Below, piece after piece: positions 34,767 to 44,257 of a stretch of 52,486 bases of DNA; position 1 is the stretch's first letter, and each line of letters begins with the position of its first letter. A program made the translations under genes and the position numbers. The notes under the pieces are model-generated. The model saw only the letters and a list, made by a program, of their open reading frames with translations. It was not told where the DNA came from and made no database searches. The stretch is from Planctomycetaceae bacterium (GTDB lineage: Bacteria > Planctomycetota > Planctomycetia > Planctomycetales > Planctomycetaceae). The stretch spans positions 1 through 52,486 of the forward strand of contig CANJQC010000022.1 of assembly GCA_947476295.1 (NCBI GenBank), given 5' to 3'.

Positions 34767-35564
34767 CTACGCTCCGAACTCAGGGATAACACACTGATCG
34801 TCTTCTCGTTCGGCCACCGGAGTGAAACCAATTCCGCCGAGTTCCGACAGTGTCTTCATGATCAGGTCAGTTGCCTCCGCCAACTCTTCGTGTCCGTTTT
34901 TTTTGTCATACCATGCGGACAGGTCAACAGGCGTTCCGTACGTCAGCGTCACATGCGTTCTAATAAAGAAGGAACCGAGCATCGACTTGCCGCGTGGCGC
35001 ATTGTGAATAAAAACCGGGATTACGGGTGCTTTCGATTTGATAGCCAGCCAGGCAACACCGGTGCCGCCGGGGAGCAGTCGTTCATCGGGACTTTCCCGA
35101 TTCAGGCGGCCTTCCGGAAACAGTCCGAGCAGGTGACCGGCCTCCAGTCGCTTCAATGCTGCTCGAATCGGCTTGGTATCTCGAGCACTCCGTTCGACCG
35201 GGATACTTTCCATCGCCCGACAGACCCAGTTCACGATGCCTGGTTTCTGATAGAACTCCTTCGCCATCATAAAGCCAATCACCCGCACGCGAGGTTTGCG
35301 GAAGTGAGCAAAATGACGATGCCAGATCAAAATGGGATCAACCGGACTGGTATGATTGGCTACGATAATTGCCGAGCCGGATTCGGGCAACGGAGACACG
35401 TTCGTCGTTGTACAGCTGGCGAAAAGTACCCGATGCACGACGGCGATCTGATAGCACACCCACGCACGCCAACCGGCAGCACATGTCACAGCGCGGACCG
35501 CGACAACAGCCACGACCGGAACCGCGGCACAGAGTGTCCAGAAAATGAATGCTCGCCACTCCAT
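34767..35564 (-). CDS. 1-acyl-sn-glycerol-3-phosphate acyltransferase family
   Basis: PlsC-type acyltransferase (265 aa) placing an acyl chain on lysophosphatidate or a related acceptor at the membrane. Motif I is His71-x4-Asp76 (NHTSPVDP), motif III FPEGRLNR (about 149-156), motif IV VIPVFIHN. An N-terminal hydrophobic segment (about 8-30) anchors it. It lies 42 bp downstream of fabF on the same strand, pointing to a fatty acid or specialised lipid pair. Confidence 0.88.
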   Translation of the reverse strand: MEWRAFIFWTLCAAVPVVAVVAVRAVTCAAGWRAWVCYQIAVVHRVLFASCTTTNVSPLPESGSAIIVANHTSPVDPILIWHRHFAHFRKPRVRVIGFMMAKEFYQKPGIVNWVCRAMESIPVERSARDTKPIRAALKRLEAGHLLGLFPEGRLNRESPDERLLPGGTGVAWLAIKSKAPVIPVFIHNAPRGKSMLGSFFIRTHVTLTYGTPVDLSAWYDKKNGHEELAEATDLIMKTLSELGGIGFTPVAEREDDQCVIPEFGA

Positions 35565-35606
35565 TGCCCTTTATCCGTCAGCCGTACGTCGCTTGACGTC
35601 GGTGAG

Positions 35607-36890
35607 TCAAATCGTTTCCGGATTTCGCTGCAGTGTCGGATCGTCAATTCGTCCGACAACAAGTGACACATTGTGGCCGCCAAATCCAAAACTGTTATTG
35701 ATCGCGTATTTGACCTTTTTCTCAATGGCCTTGTTCGGAATATAGTTCAGATCGCAGGCAGGGTCCGGAGTATTGTAATTGATTGTGGGTGGCAGAATTC
35801 CTGTCGTCAACGCCAATACGCAGGCCGACATTTCGATGGCACACGCAGCACCGATCATGTGCCCCAGCATGCTTTTTGTCGAACTGATATGCAGCCGCCG
35901 TGCGTCATTTCCAAAGACGGATTTCAACGCGACGGTTTCCATCGAATCGTTATAGACTGTGCTTGTTCCGTGCGCGTTGACGTACACGTCGTCAGCGATC
36001 GCAGCAGGATTGAGACCGGCTTTCTGCAGCGCCGCGTTAATGGCTTTAATCGCCTGACGCCCTTCGGGATCAGGCTGAACCAGGTGGTAGGCATCCGTGG
36101 TCGAGCGACCGGAAAGCACTTCTCCCCATGCTTTGCCGCCACGTCGGCGCAGATGGTCTTCGGTTTCAAAGATCAGAACAGAGGCCCCTTCGGCCATGAT
36201 GAAGCCTCCACGATCTGCATCGAATGGCCGCATGGATTCCTTTGGTCGGTCATTCATCGTCTTGTTCATGGCCTTCATGTTGACGAACGACGAAATACCC
36301 AGCCGCGTCAATGACGCTTCAGTTCCTCCGGTGATGACAAAGTCTGCGTCCCCGCGACGCAGAAACTCCATCGCGTCGATCATCGCGTGGCCGGACGATG
36401 AACACGCACTGCTGGTTGTGTAGCACGTTCCCTGCACACCGAACGCCAGACTGATATTTCCCGGTGGTGCGTTCGGCATCAGCATTGGAATGGTGAACGG
36501 ACTGACGCGCGACGGCCCTTTTGTGAGCAGCCGCTCCATCTGCGTTTCGTAGGTCTCCAGACCCGCCAAACCAGCGCCGATAATCACGGCTGCGTTTTCA
36601 CCGATATCCCTTGTCGGCAATCCGGCGTCTTCCAGAGCCTCGTGAGCGGCATGGACAGCGAACTGACTGGCGCGATCCATCTTGCGAGTGGAGACAAGAT
36701 CGTTGACGTTGATGCGGCTGTTGTCCAGATTCCGCACTTCGCCGCCGATCACGACTTCCATATCGCGGATGTCATGCTCTGTCATGCGGTCGATGCCACA
36801 TTGCGCGGATGTCAGATTTTTCCAGAACGTGCGTCGATCGTTTCCAAGACAACTGACGACGCCGATTCCTGAGATGAAAATGCGCTGCAT
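35607..36890 (-). CDS. 3-oxoacyl-ACP synthase, FabF-type
   Basis: Beta-ketoacyl-ACP synthase II-type condensing enzyme (427 aa), extending acyl-ACP with malonyl-ACP. The catalytic triad is complete: Cys163 in TTSSACSSSG, His in NAHGTSTVYND, His in KSMLGHMIGAA. FGGHNVSLV ends the thiolase fold. No acyl carrier protein gene is beside it, unlike the usual fabF locus, so it may be a secondary or specialised synthase working with the adjacent PlsC. Confidence 0.94.
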   Translation of the reverse strand: MQRIFISGIGVVSCLGNDRRTFWKNLTSAQCGIDRMTEHDIRDMEVVIGGEVRNLDNSRINVNDLVSTRKMDRASQFAVHAAHEALEDAGLPTRDIGENAAVIIGAGLAGLETYETQMERLLTKGPSRVSPFTIPMLMPNAPPGNISLAFGVQGTCYTTSSACSSSGHAMIDAMEFLRRGDADFVITGGTEASLTRLGISSFVNMKAMNKTMNDRPKESMRPFDADRGGFIMAEGASVLIFETEDHLRRRGGKAWGEVLSGRSTTDAYHLVQPDPEGRQAIKAINAALQKAGLNPAAIADDVYVNAHGTSTVYNDSMETVALKSVFGNDARRLHISSTKSMLGHMIGAACAIEMSACVLALTTGILPPTINYNTPDPACDLNYIPNKAIEKKVKYAINNSFGFGGHNVSLVVGRIDDPTLQRNPETI

Positions 36891-37368
36891 GCGAATGATC
36901 CGAAGTCCTGGAGTTCCGATTCGACAGTTCCTGTAACCTGACCAGATTGCCGCTGCGGCGATTCCGAAATTCCGTCAGGTTGTCTGCGCACAACATGTGT
37001 GCGTGCGCGTACTACAGCAAACGCCCGGCGGACTTCAACCCCGACAGAACCCGTCCGCACTCAAATCCCGACGAAAACCGGCCAAACCCCAAATTTTTCA
37101 CGGGAAAGTTGAGATGGACAGTCTTCTGGTCTTCAAATCAGCCGACATTTCGCAGGTTGCGACATTCCCATCCGAAGTTTTCATTTCGGAACCAATTCCC
37201 CCACAAACTCAGAAGTACCGCGCTCAACAGTAACTGCCGGAATTACATTCATGCCGGAAAGCCACAAGTCGTAAAAAAGCCTCAACACCTTTGCAGATGC
37301 TAGGCCTGAATTGATGCTTCATGAAATCGGAATACAGCACTCACGCCGATCCTCGTCGGATCTGTCGA
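36891..37368. other. 478-bp gap, no gene recognised
   Basis: Upstream of fabF and downstream of the HNH gene. A small inverted repeat (CGCACA/TGTGCG, 36987-37003) lies about 100 bp before fabF and may be regulatory. Nothing else was recognised. Confidence 0.35.
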
Positions 37369-37977
37369 TCAGGCTTCTTCCAGTTCCACATTCCAGTACG
37401 CCTCGCTCACGAACTTCGACCAGCTTTCGATCCGCACACCGTGCGGAGCGTAGAGCGGGTTCCACAGCGGTCGCGTTGGTGTGCCCCGGAGTGGCATGCC
37501 AGCCTGTTCCGGAGTGCGGTTCGCCTTACGTGTGTTGCAGTCGATGCAAGCCAGCACGCAGTTCATCCAGCTTGAAAGCCCGCCGCGTGAGCGAGGCATC
37601 ACATGGTCGATCGTCAATTCTTCGCTGCCGGGCTTGCAACCGCAATACTGGCACATGAAGCCATCTCGCTTGAATACGTTGCGCCGACTGAATGCTACGA
37701 TCTTGACCGGAAGTCGATCGTAGCGCGTGAGCGTGATGACTTCCGGAACTTTCAGTGTCAGCCACTGTGTCCGGATGACAGGATCGCCTTCGGCTGGACG
37801 AATTCTGGCCCAGTCTTCCCAGCCGTAAATCTGGAAATTGGCTGGATCGACGATCCGAGCGGATTCGTTCCAAACCTTGATTAACGAACGCGCGACCGTC
37901 GAGACAGCAACTGGTTGCCAATTGCGATTCAGTACCAAAGTCGGTCGTTCCAGAACAGAACTGGACATCGCAGTCAC
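37369..37977 (-). CDS. HNH endonuclease domain protein
   Basis: A 202-residue protein with a complete HNH fold at about 106-152: zinc pairs Cys109/Cys112 (CQYCG) and Cys144/Cys147 (CIDC), catalytic Asp124-His125 (IDHVMPRS) and Asn139 (SSWMNC). The N-terminal region (RPTLVLNRNWQPVAV) is the usual lead of the widespread bacterial HNH proteins of this size, whose role is unknown. An alternative ATG lies 9 bp downstream (37968). Single gene, no methylase or phage neighbour. Confidence 0.9.
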   Translation of the reverse strand: MTAMSSSVLERPTLVLNRNWQPVAVSTVARSLIKVWNESARIVDPANFQIYGWEDWARIRPAEGDPVIRTQWLTLKVPEVITLTRYDRLPVKIVAFSRRNVFKRDGFMCQYCGCKPGSEELTIDHVMPRSRGGLSSWMNCVLACIDCNTRKANRTPEQAGMPLRGTPTRPLWNPLYAPHGVRIESWSKFVSEAYWNVELEEA

Positions 37978-38385
37978 CTGCCGTTTCCGAGCCTATCCAC
38001 AGAGAATATCAAGAGTTGCCGATCCATCAGCGAGAAGGCTCAGCCACGCAAATGAAGCATACGCACACTAGGGGGCGCTTGCCAACGACATCACAGGTTT
38101 TTTAATCGCCACGCGGAAACAGCCTGTTTTTGCAGCGTGAATTCACAATGAGGCCATGAAATAAACAATGTCTGCGTGTGCAAAAATGTCTATGACCGGA
38201 TCAACCATCGACTTCACTTAATATCGTACTTATTCTTAACACCGCTGGCACAAGAATACTGACTGGCGACCGCCTTGCACTACTGCAGAGACACGCGGTA
38301 ATGGGCGCGGTTCAGCCTCAAGGCCGGGAAAGCGATTTGCCGCAACTGGGGCTTGACATTTCGTTGCCGGTTTCAACCCGCAAGG
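37978..38385. other. 408-bp gap, no gene recognised
   Basis: Between the HNH gene and the zinc-ribbon gene, both minus strand. Contains the upstream region of the HNH gene; no repeat, RNA or ORF of note was recognised. Confidence 0.35.
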
Positions 38386-40029
38386 CTACGCTTCCGAGCT
38401 ATCGCCAGCAGAACCTGCACTCGGCGACTTCTTGATGCGGTACAGCAGTTCTTCACCCATCTTGCCGCTGCACTTCGGGCACTTGGCTTTTGCGATACCT
38501 TTGCCGTTGGCTCCGCCCAGCTTGTTTTTCTTGCGGCCTTCTTCGCTGATGACCGCAGTACACGCTTTGCAGCGGTAGCCCGACAATTCCAGTTCAAACG
38601 CAGGATCCTGCTGGTAATATTTGAGGCTGCGGACAGACTCCACGCGACTCTGATTGATAAAGCAGTTCAGATTATCTGACTTGTCGGTTTCTGGAACGCC
38701 ATTTTCGGTCGCAGGCAGCTCCAGCTTAAAATTCTTCTTCAAGACTTCGTGCAGTGCGCGAAACGTAGTCAGGCTTGTCGAACAGTACGCCTGCTGCCCA
38801 TCATCGGAAGCAATCGGGAGAAAGATGGCAATGCATCCGTCGCCGAAGACCGGAACACCAGCAAACATCGATTCCTGGGCCTTCAAAATCGGCTGCGCCA
38901 GGCGGATTCCGGAAACATGATCGGCAGGGATCGTATACACAGAGACATCGGTCAATGTGCTGAAATCACCAACTGTAGAAATGAGTTCCCGAATCTGTTT
39001 TCGCTGCTCGGTGCGATCAGTTTTCGGAGCTTTCCCCAGAAGTCCACGTTTCTTTTTGTCGGTCCCGGTGAATGCGATCACGACAATTTGCGAATCGGCT
39101 ATTGCCAGATCTGCATCAATAAATTTATCGGCGATGCTGCCGGGTTTCAACACGATGGACGTTGGTGCAACGCGGAAGAAACGCACTCCTTCAATCCACT
39201 TCAATGCCAGTTTTGCGGCGGCAGGTTTGTCCTCTTTCTTTATCAGCTTGCGACGAATCTGAGGCACATTGACCGGTTGCTTGCACTGGCGGCATCGTAC
39301 AACTTTGCCCGCCTGATCGTCGTTGACTCGAATCCAAGCACCGCATTTGCAGGGTACCAGCATTTGCTTTCGCTGACGTTCCACGATTTTATCACCGCGT
39401 CGCTTCTCGACTTCGCGTTCTTCCTGCAGCGCGATCGACAGCAAGTCGCCTTCGATCGGCTTAGATCCCGCATCGGGCCCCGAAGGAGTCTCTGCTGATG
39501 CCAAATCTGCTGCGCCAGTCGTTTCTGACTTCGTCGGTTTTCCACCCGGTGTCGTATTTTGAGGCTTGTCCGGACCATGAGCAAGGGGTGCTGTCTCGGC
39601 TTCCTGAGCAGCACCTGAGCCGGTCCCGCGGTCGTCGGACAACACAAAACTTTCGGCATCGTATGCTTTTGGAACTGAGTCTTTGGACTTGTCATCGCGA
39701 GGCGGCAGATAGTCGGTTCGTTCTGCCAATGGAATTGTGCTGTAAATAATCTGCTGGGGACTCGCAGTCATGCCGCGGTAGAGAGCCGCAATATCCTCAC
39801 GCATGAATCCGTTACAGTTCCAGCAGCGGACGAGCCCTGTCCGAACCAATTCTCCACAGTGGGGGCACGGATCAACAAGGAGTGCGCTCTTCATTGTGCC
39901 GACATCGACGCCCTCTGACGCCTGGGAACTCCTCCGCTCGTAGAAGACGTGGCCGCATTCCGGACACTGGGCTGTGTCGGAAAGAATGAGTAATTTGCAT
40001 CCAGGACAGGATCGAATGACGGTCGACAT
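38386..40029 (-). CDS. Multi-zinc-ribbon protein of unknown function
   Basis: A 547-residue soluble protein with several Cys4 ribbons. Residues about 8-26 have CPGCKLL and CPECGHVF, about 54-76 CPHCGELV and CWNCNGF, about 232-262 CKCGAWIRV and CRQCKQPVNV, and near the C-terminus CKACTAVI and CPKCSGKM. A low-complexity acidic/Pro/Thr region (about 110-215) and an alpha/beta domain (about 280-470) lie between. It could bind nucleic acid or protein, or sense metals. Single gene. Function is not assignable. Confidence 0.75.
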   Translation of the reverse strand: MSTVIRSCPGCKLLILSDTAQCPECGHVFYERRSSQASEGVDVGTMKSALLVDPCPHCGELVRTGLVRCWNCNGFMREDIAALYRGMTASPQQIIYSTIPLAERTDYLPPRDDKSKDSVPKAYDAESFVLSDDRGTGSGAAQEAETAPLAHGPDKPQNTTPGGKPTKSETTGAADLASAETPSGPDAGSKPIEGDLLSIALQEEREVEKRRGDKIVERQRKQMLVPCKCGAWIRVNDDQAGKVVRCRQCKQPVNVPQIRRKLIKKEDKPAAAKLALKWIEGVRFFRVAPTSIVLKPGSIADKFIDADLAIADSQIVVIAFTGTDKKKRGLLGKAPKTDRTEQRKQIRELISTVGDFSTLTDVSVYTIPADHVSGIRLAQPILKAQESMFAGVPVFGDGCIAIFLPIASDDGQQAYCSTSLTTFRALHEVLKKNFKLELPATENGVPETDKSDNLNCFINQSRVESVRSLKYYQQDPAFELELSGYRCKACTAVISEEGRKKNKLGGANGKGIAKAKCPKCSGKMGEELLYRIKKSPSAGSAGDSSEA

Positions 40030-40361
40030 TATCAGTCCGTGTATTTGCCGCAGCCGCTTCCACGATTTGGAAAACCGAATCCTGTAGAAGTCGCCGACGA
40101 GCCCTCGATATTGTTAAAAAATCAAAATCGCTGCACACACAAGCAAGTCATCATGAACCACTTCGGACGCCGAAGTCCGAGTTTTCCGTTTCTCTAGGGA
40201 AAATTGGATGAAATCCGTACTTTCTTTACAGCAAATTCAGACCATTTGAAAGAACTGTTCACCCCTAATAATTGCGAATCACCAACTTCCGGCGGCAAAC
40301 TGTACTTTTGTTCTGTGTGTGGCGGGCTTCCTGCTACACAGAATTCGAATGGCAACAAACC
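40030..40361. other. 332-bp gap, no gene recognised
   Basis: Upstream of the zinc-ribbon gene and downstream of the ABM monooxygenase gene. AT-rich patches (40112-40130) could form a promoter. No ORF was supported. Confidence 0.35.
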
Positions 40362-40655
40362 TTACGTTCCCGCCAGCACGCTGCAAACATGAGCGACGCG
40401 ATCCACTAATGGCAGCACTTGCGGTGCATAAATTGTCGTGAAACCTTTGGCCGTGCGATGGATGTCCAACGCGGTTTGAGATTCCCAGCGTTCGATCAGA
40501 ATGAAGGTACCCGACACCGTTTGAGATTCAAACGCTTCAAACCGGACACATCCCGGTTCCTGCCGTGATAGATTCACCTGCATCGCAAGTAACGTTCGCA
40601 GGTCAGCAACGCGGCTGATATCTTTGGCTGACAGGACGACGGTGATATCGATCAT
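40362..40655 (-). CDS. Antibiotic biosynthesis monooxygenase (ABM) family protein
   Basis: A 97-residue dimeric ferredoxin-like protein of the ABM/YgiN group, whose members include quinol monooxygenases and heme or lactaldehyde-related proteins. Typical features are ITVVLSAKD at the first strand, LSRQEPGCVRFEAFES in the middle, and FILIERWESQTALDIHR at the third strand. Start at MIDITVV (40655) is chosen; the frame opens 234 bp earlier, but that part is unlike the family. Divergent from the sugar transferase gene. Substrate unknown. Confidence 0.85.
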   Translation of the reverse strand: MIDITVVLSAKDISRVADLRTLLAMQVNLSRQEPGCVRFEAFESQTVSGTFILIERWESQTALDIHRTAKGFTTIYAPQVLPLVDRVAHVCSVLAGT

Positions 40656-40786
40656 GGTATTTTCGCTTTCAATGTGTTGTACTGTCTTGACGAAGGGGAA
40701 TGCTTGCGAGAAACAGTCTGCCACTCGCATCCCAGGCGCCCCGCAAACTTCTGACAATTCCATCACTGTCTGCCGAGTGATACGCA

Positions 40787-41497
40787 ATGGCAATGGTAAA
40801 ACGCATATTTGATGTGATCGTTTCGGGGTTCGCGATGATAGTGCTTTCGCCCGTCGTCGTACTGGCATACTTTGGCGTGCGACTGACAAGTTCCGGGCCC
40901 GCCATTTACCTCGCTCTTCGCGTAGGTCGTGGCGGTGACGTGTTTACGATGCACAAATTCCGAACGATGCATGTCGGCTCCGGTTCAGGCAGCGTCATTA
41001 CCGGAACAAACGATTCGCGAGTGTTCTTCGTCGGTCGAATCCTTCGCGCGCTAAAAATTGATGAGTTGCCACAGTTGTACGATGTGCTCATGGGAAAAAT
41101 GTCGATTATCGGACCGCGTCCGGAAGATCCGAAGATCGTCGCACAGTATTATTCCCCTCTGTCTCGGGAAACTCTGAGCGTTGCTCCGGGCCTGTCAAGT
41201 CCGGGGAGTATCTATTACTATACGCACAGTCATCTCCACCTAGACGACAACGATCCGGAACGATCATATGTCGAGAAGTTGCTCCCCATCAAGCTGGCTC
41301 TGGATCTGGTCTACGTCCGCCGCGCGTCGTTATGGTACGACGTAACGATCATTCTGAAGACAGTTGGAACGATCCTGCTGATCGGACTTGGCAAACGACA
41401 ATTCTCAGAACCCCCGGAACTCGCCGAGGCCCGAAAATTAATGGAGAATGCTGACTCACCGCTGGTCATGCTCAATTCACCACAGGGACTGTCATGA
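40787..41497 (+). CDS. Polyprenyl-phosphate sugar-1-phosphate transferase
   Basis: Bacterial sugar transferase (236 aa) starting a polysaccharide repeat by moving a sugar phosphate onto undecaprenyl phosphate at the inner membrane. One N-terminal membrane segment (about 5-30) precedes the catalytic signatures KFRTMHVG, GRILRALKIDELPQLYDVL and MSIIGPRPE, then the APGLSSPGS loop. The family usually has IDELPQ and GPRP, both intact. The C-terminus overlaps the convergent gene by 26 bp. No glycosyltransferase operon is adjacent. Confidence 0.93.
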   Translation: MAMVKRIFDVIVSGFAMIVLSPVVVLAYFGVRLTSSGPAIYLALRVGRGGDVFTMHKFRTMHVGSGSGSVITGTNDSRVFFVGRILRALKIDELPQLYDVLMGKMSIIGPRPEDPKIVAQYYSPLSRETLSVAPGLSSPGSIYYYTHSHLHLDDNDPERSYVEKLLPIKLALDLVYVRRASLWYDVTIILKTVGTILLIGLGKRQFSEPPELAEARKLMENADSPLVMLNSPQGLS

Positions 41498-42530
41498 CTC
41501 GAGGTTGTTTGTCGAAGTACCATTGCTTTGCCAGCGGACGTTGCGGAGTCGGTTTCTGAGGCACCGTGAAGGTGGCCGGGACAACTCCGTCGTCGTTCGT
41601 CATCCGATTATCGGCGGTGCTGGCACGGCCTCCGAACAGTCGCACGAGCGATTGAATACGTGGATCCTGCTTGCTGCTGAACGAGCCCACTGTGACGATC
41701 GAACGATAATGGTCGTGAAAAACCCAGGCTTCGTAGTCTGCATCATATCCATGCTTCGAAGCTGTCCGCAGGGCTTTCGCCAGAGTGATGGCTTCTTCGG
41801 CACATGCGTCGAGATTTGATCCGATGTTCTTTTCAAACAAGGACATCGCCTTTGTCGAGGATTGGTTACCGACCTGCATGACACTGCCGCCGGCAAATGT
41901 CGCGACCTGCAGCGTATACTTACCCTTGTTCTGGAGTAACGAATACTGTTGCCCGGAATTCAGATCGACGACAAAGTCTTCCAGTTTCCTGTTCTGAATT
42001 TCCCCGTTATAGATCGGGTTGATGGTCAGAATCGCGCCACCGAACGGACTTGGCTGCCCTGGCGTTTTCGCAAACAGTCCGCCCTTCTTTTCATCCACGA
42101 TCGAAGAATTATATTTCTTCTTGATCCACTTCAGGACGTCCTGTGCCTGTTCGTCGTCGATCGACTTAAAGTTGCCGGCGAGCACGCAGATTTCTCCCTG
42201 ACGTGCGATCACACGGCGCGCGGCATTTTGAACTGAATTTACGCCATCAACATCATCGGTTTCCTCATCGACAGAATATGTGTACGCAGGAATGCCTTTC
42301 GTGCGAAGTTCGTACACGATGGTGTCCGCTGCTTCCCAGGCCGTAAGTCCACTGATGTGATTTGCACCTTTCACGTCGCTCAACGATGCCACCATGATCA
42401 TCCACGGGCCGTGCTGGTTTGTGAGTTTGTAGCGTTTGCCCTGAATGGCTTCAGTGCGACCGCAGTACGCGGTGCCGGAGACCGTCAGCATGGCGAGGAA
42501 GACAAGCGTGATATTTCGGAAGGCGTTCAT
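41472..42530 (-). CDS. Exported protein with SPOR-like segment
   Basis: A 352-residue secreted protein with a signal peptide (about 1-23, NITLVFLAMLTVSGTAYC-G). The middle has two SPOR-like beta/alpha units: WMIMVASLSDV with ADTIVYELRTKGIPAYTYSV near the N-terminus, and YTLQVATFAGG with AITLAKALRTASKHGYDAYE-like residues later. SPOR domains bind glycan strands of peptidoglycan; planctomycetes have thin or unusual walls, so the role here is open. Start at 42530 is chosen because the longer frame (to 43031) overlaps arsC. Function inferred only by pattern. Confidence 0.6.
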   Translation of the reverse strand: MNAFRNITLVFLAMLTVSGTAYCGRTEAIQGKRYKLTNQHGPWMIMVASLSDVKGANHISGLTAWEAADTIVYELRTKGIPAYTYSVDEETDDVDGVNSVQNAARRVIARQGEICVLAGNFKSIDDEQAQDVLKWIKKKYNSSIVDEKKGGLFAKTPGQPSPFGGAILTINPIYNGEIQNRKLEDFVVDLNSGQQYSLLQNKGKYTLQVATFAGGSVMQVGNQSSTKAMSLFEKNIGSNLDACAEEAITLAKALRTASKHGYDADYEAWVFHDHYRSIVTVGSFSSKQDPRIQSLVRLFGGRASTADNRMTNDDGVVPATFTVPQKPTPQRPLAKQWYFDKQPRVMTVPVVN

Positions 42531-42843
42531 TGCGAGTTCCTTCTTAGAACAGATCGTCGAAGTTGCCGAGTTCGATTTCAGGGTTAATGATCCGATCCGG
42601 CTAAACGGGCTGCGAGTATGCCATGTCAGGCGGCAGTTGCATAAGTCAGGTTTTGCGATTTGCAGCCGTGTGGGCAGGTTGGGCCCCGCCGAGTCGCCCC
42701 GCATCCGCAACTTCTGCCGAAGTGCATTGTTTCGCAGCATTTTCTGCCCGTCGCGTCGATGACAGCGACCCCTGCATGCGATGCACGCATAGGACTTACA
42801 TCGGGAATGCCTGGACAATGACAATGACGACAATGTTTTCGAT
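42531..42843. other. 313-bp gap, no gene recognised
   Basis: Between the SPOR-like gene and arsC on the same strand. GGAACTCG at 42532-42539 read on the minus strand may be its ribosome site region. Nothing else stands out. Confidence 0.3.
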
Positions 42844-43281
42844 TCAAATCTCTCTCGCCGTGAACTCGCTCTCGATCCGTGTTCGGATCTCATCACGCAC
42901 ACGCCGGAACTCCGACATCTGTTCTGCTTCGGAACCTTTGACATGAAACGGATCATCAAACGGCCACTGCCAGCGTTCAACGTTCGCCGGAAATACAGGG
43001 CAGTTTTCATCGGCCGTGGAACAGACTCCAATCACAACATCCGGTGGCGTTCCCAGCGGCGGAAGAAAATCACGAATCGATTTGCTCGCCTGACTGGAAA
43101 TATCAATTCCACATTCCGCCATGACTGTTACCGCCCGCGGATGTACGTAGCCCGCAGGCTTCGCGCCCGCTGACAGTGATTCAAATTGATCGCCGAACAG
43201 ATGCCGCAGAAAACCTTCCGCCATCTGGCTGCGACAGGAATTGCCCGTGCAGAGAAAAAGAATGCGTTTGGAAGTCGCCAT
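42844..43281 (-). CDS. arsC: Arsenate reductase, low-molecular-weight phosphatase type
   Basis: Thioredoxin-coupled arsenate reductase (145 aa) turning arsenate into arsenite in the cytosol. The P-loop CTGNSCR is Cys11 to Arg17. The redox relay pair Cys87 and Cys94 (GVCSTADENCP) is present, which separates it from plain tyrosine phosphatases. WPFDDPFH gives the Asp general acid. Start is placed at MATSKRIL (43281); six extra upstream residues are possible. No ars regulator or arsenite pump beside it. Confidence 0.9.
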   Translation of the reverse strand: MATSKRILFLCTGNSCRSQMAEGFLRHLFGDQFESLSAGAKPAGYVHPRAVTVMAECGIDISSQASKSIRDFLPPLGTPPDVVIGVCSTADENCPVFPANVERWQWPFDDPFHVKGSEAEQMSEFRRVRDEIRTRIESEFTAREI

Positions 43282-43332
43282 AAAACTTGCACCGTTCAAT
43301 CGCTGGGAATTCAGAAAGTATTCAAATGGACT

Positions 43333-44106
43333 TCAGGCTGCTTCTGAACGCTTCGCCTCATTAAGTGAATGCAATTCGGTCGTCAAGACGCCGTTCAGCG
43401 TTTCTTCGAGGCGCTGCAGAATGTCGGCGACCAGCGCCCCGTCCATGATGCGATGATCGTAGGCGAGTGTGACTCGCGCCGTGCCGTTTTCATCCAAGGG
43501 CCCGAAAGTCAGGCAACTGGTGTGAATCGACGGCGGCAACTGGATCTCAGCCCCGCGACCAGCCAGCGTAGACAGGAAAAATGTCCCAAGGCGTTTTGCA
43601 CGGGAGACCGTCGCCACATTCAAATTCCACCACCAGATCATCCGACGAAAGACCGTTGGCAGCCCCGCAAGCTGAAGCTGCTTACGAAACACTTCACGCA
43701 CGTTACCGTCACGAAATCGATTGATGGTGCACTGTAACTCCGCCAGCGATTTCGATTGCGGAGCTGCAATTTGCCCCCAGAACAACCACGGTTCACCAAC
43801 CATTTCCCGCTGCACTGTCAGCGTCGCCACACTGGTTGTGTGTTGATACAAGTGAGCCCACGGCCACCGATACCACGTCTGCCGCAATTCAGGAATCTCC
43901 TGAGCGACGATCGCAAACGCTTTCAGAAACAATGCTGGCCATGAAACACGTTCTGCGCAGGCATTTCGTGCGTCAGAAACATCGGCAAGATTCATACGGC
44001 GATCATGAGCGCACAGAGGAATGGCCCGATGAAAATACAACAGATCCCAGCTCAGCCGCCGACTGGCAGGAACTCTGATCCTCCGCCCGTTTCGCACATC
44101 CGTCAT
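43333..44106 (-). CDS. Lone E2/CAT-like acyltransferase catalytic domain
   Basis: A 257-residue protein (from MTDVRNGRR) equal to the catalytic domain of 2-oxoacid dehydrogenase E2/chloramphenicol acetyltransferases, without lipoyl or binding domains. The active-site YDHRIMDG supplies His and Asp. FLKAFAIVAQEIPELRQ and the SLAELQ region are typical of the fold. No E1 or E3 gene is near. It may transfer an acyl group from CoA to a small molecule. It sits before the DevA gene on the same strand but 151 bp away, so operon membership is doubtful. Confidence 0.75.
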   Translation of the reverse strand: MTDVRNGRRIRVPASRRLSWDLLYFHRAIPLCAHDRRMNLADVSDARNACAERVSWPALFLKAFAIVAQEIPELRQTWYRWPWAHLYQHTTSVATLTVQREMVGEPWLFWGQIAAPQSKSLAELQCTINRFRDGNVREVFRKQLQLAGLPTVFRRMIWWWNLNVATVSRAKRLGTFFLSTLAGRGAEIQLPPSIHTSCLTFGPLDENGTARVTLAYDHRIMDGALVADILQRLEETLNGVLTTELHSLNEAKRSEAA

Positions 44107-44257
44107 GTGTTGACACTCCAATTCCTGTCGCCACGATCGTGAGACCATAGGCCAGCGCCGCCATTCCGCCGTTGAGGCACTTTACAATCATGCTCGATCA
44201 ACCGAAAGATCGTCTTTCCGTCCAAATCAATTTCGAGTGCCACCGAGACCGCTTTCT

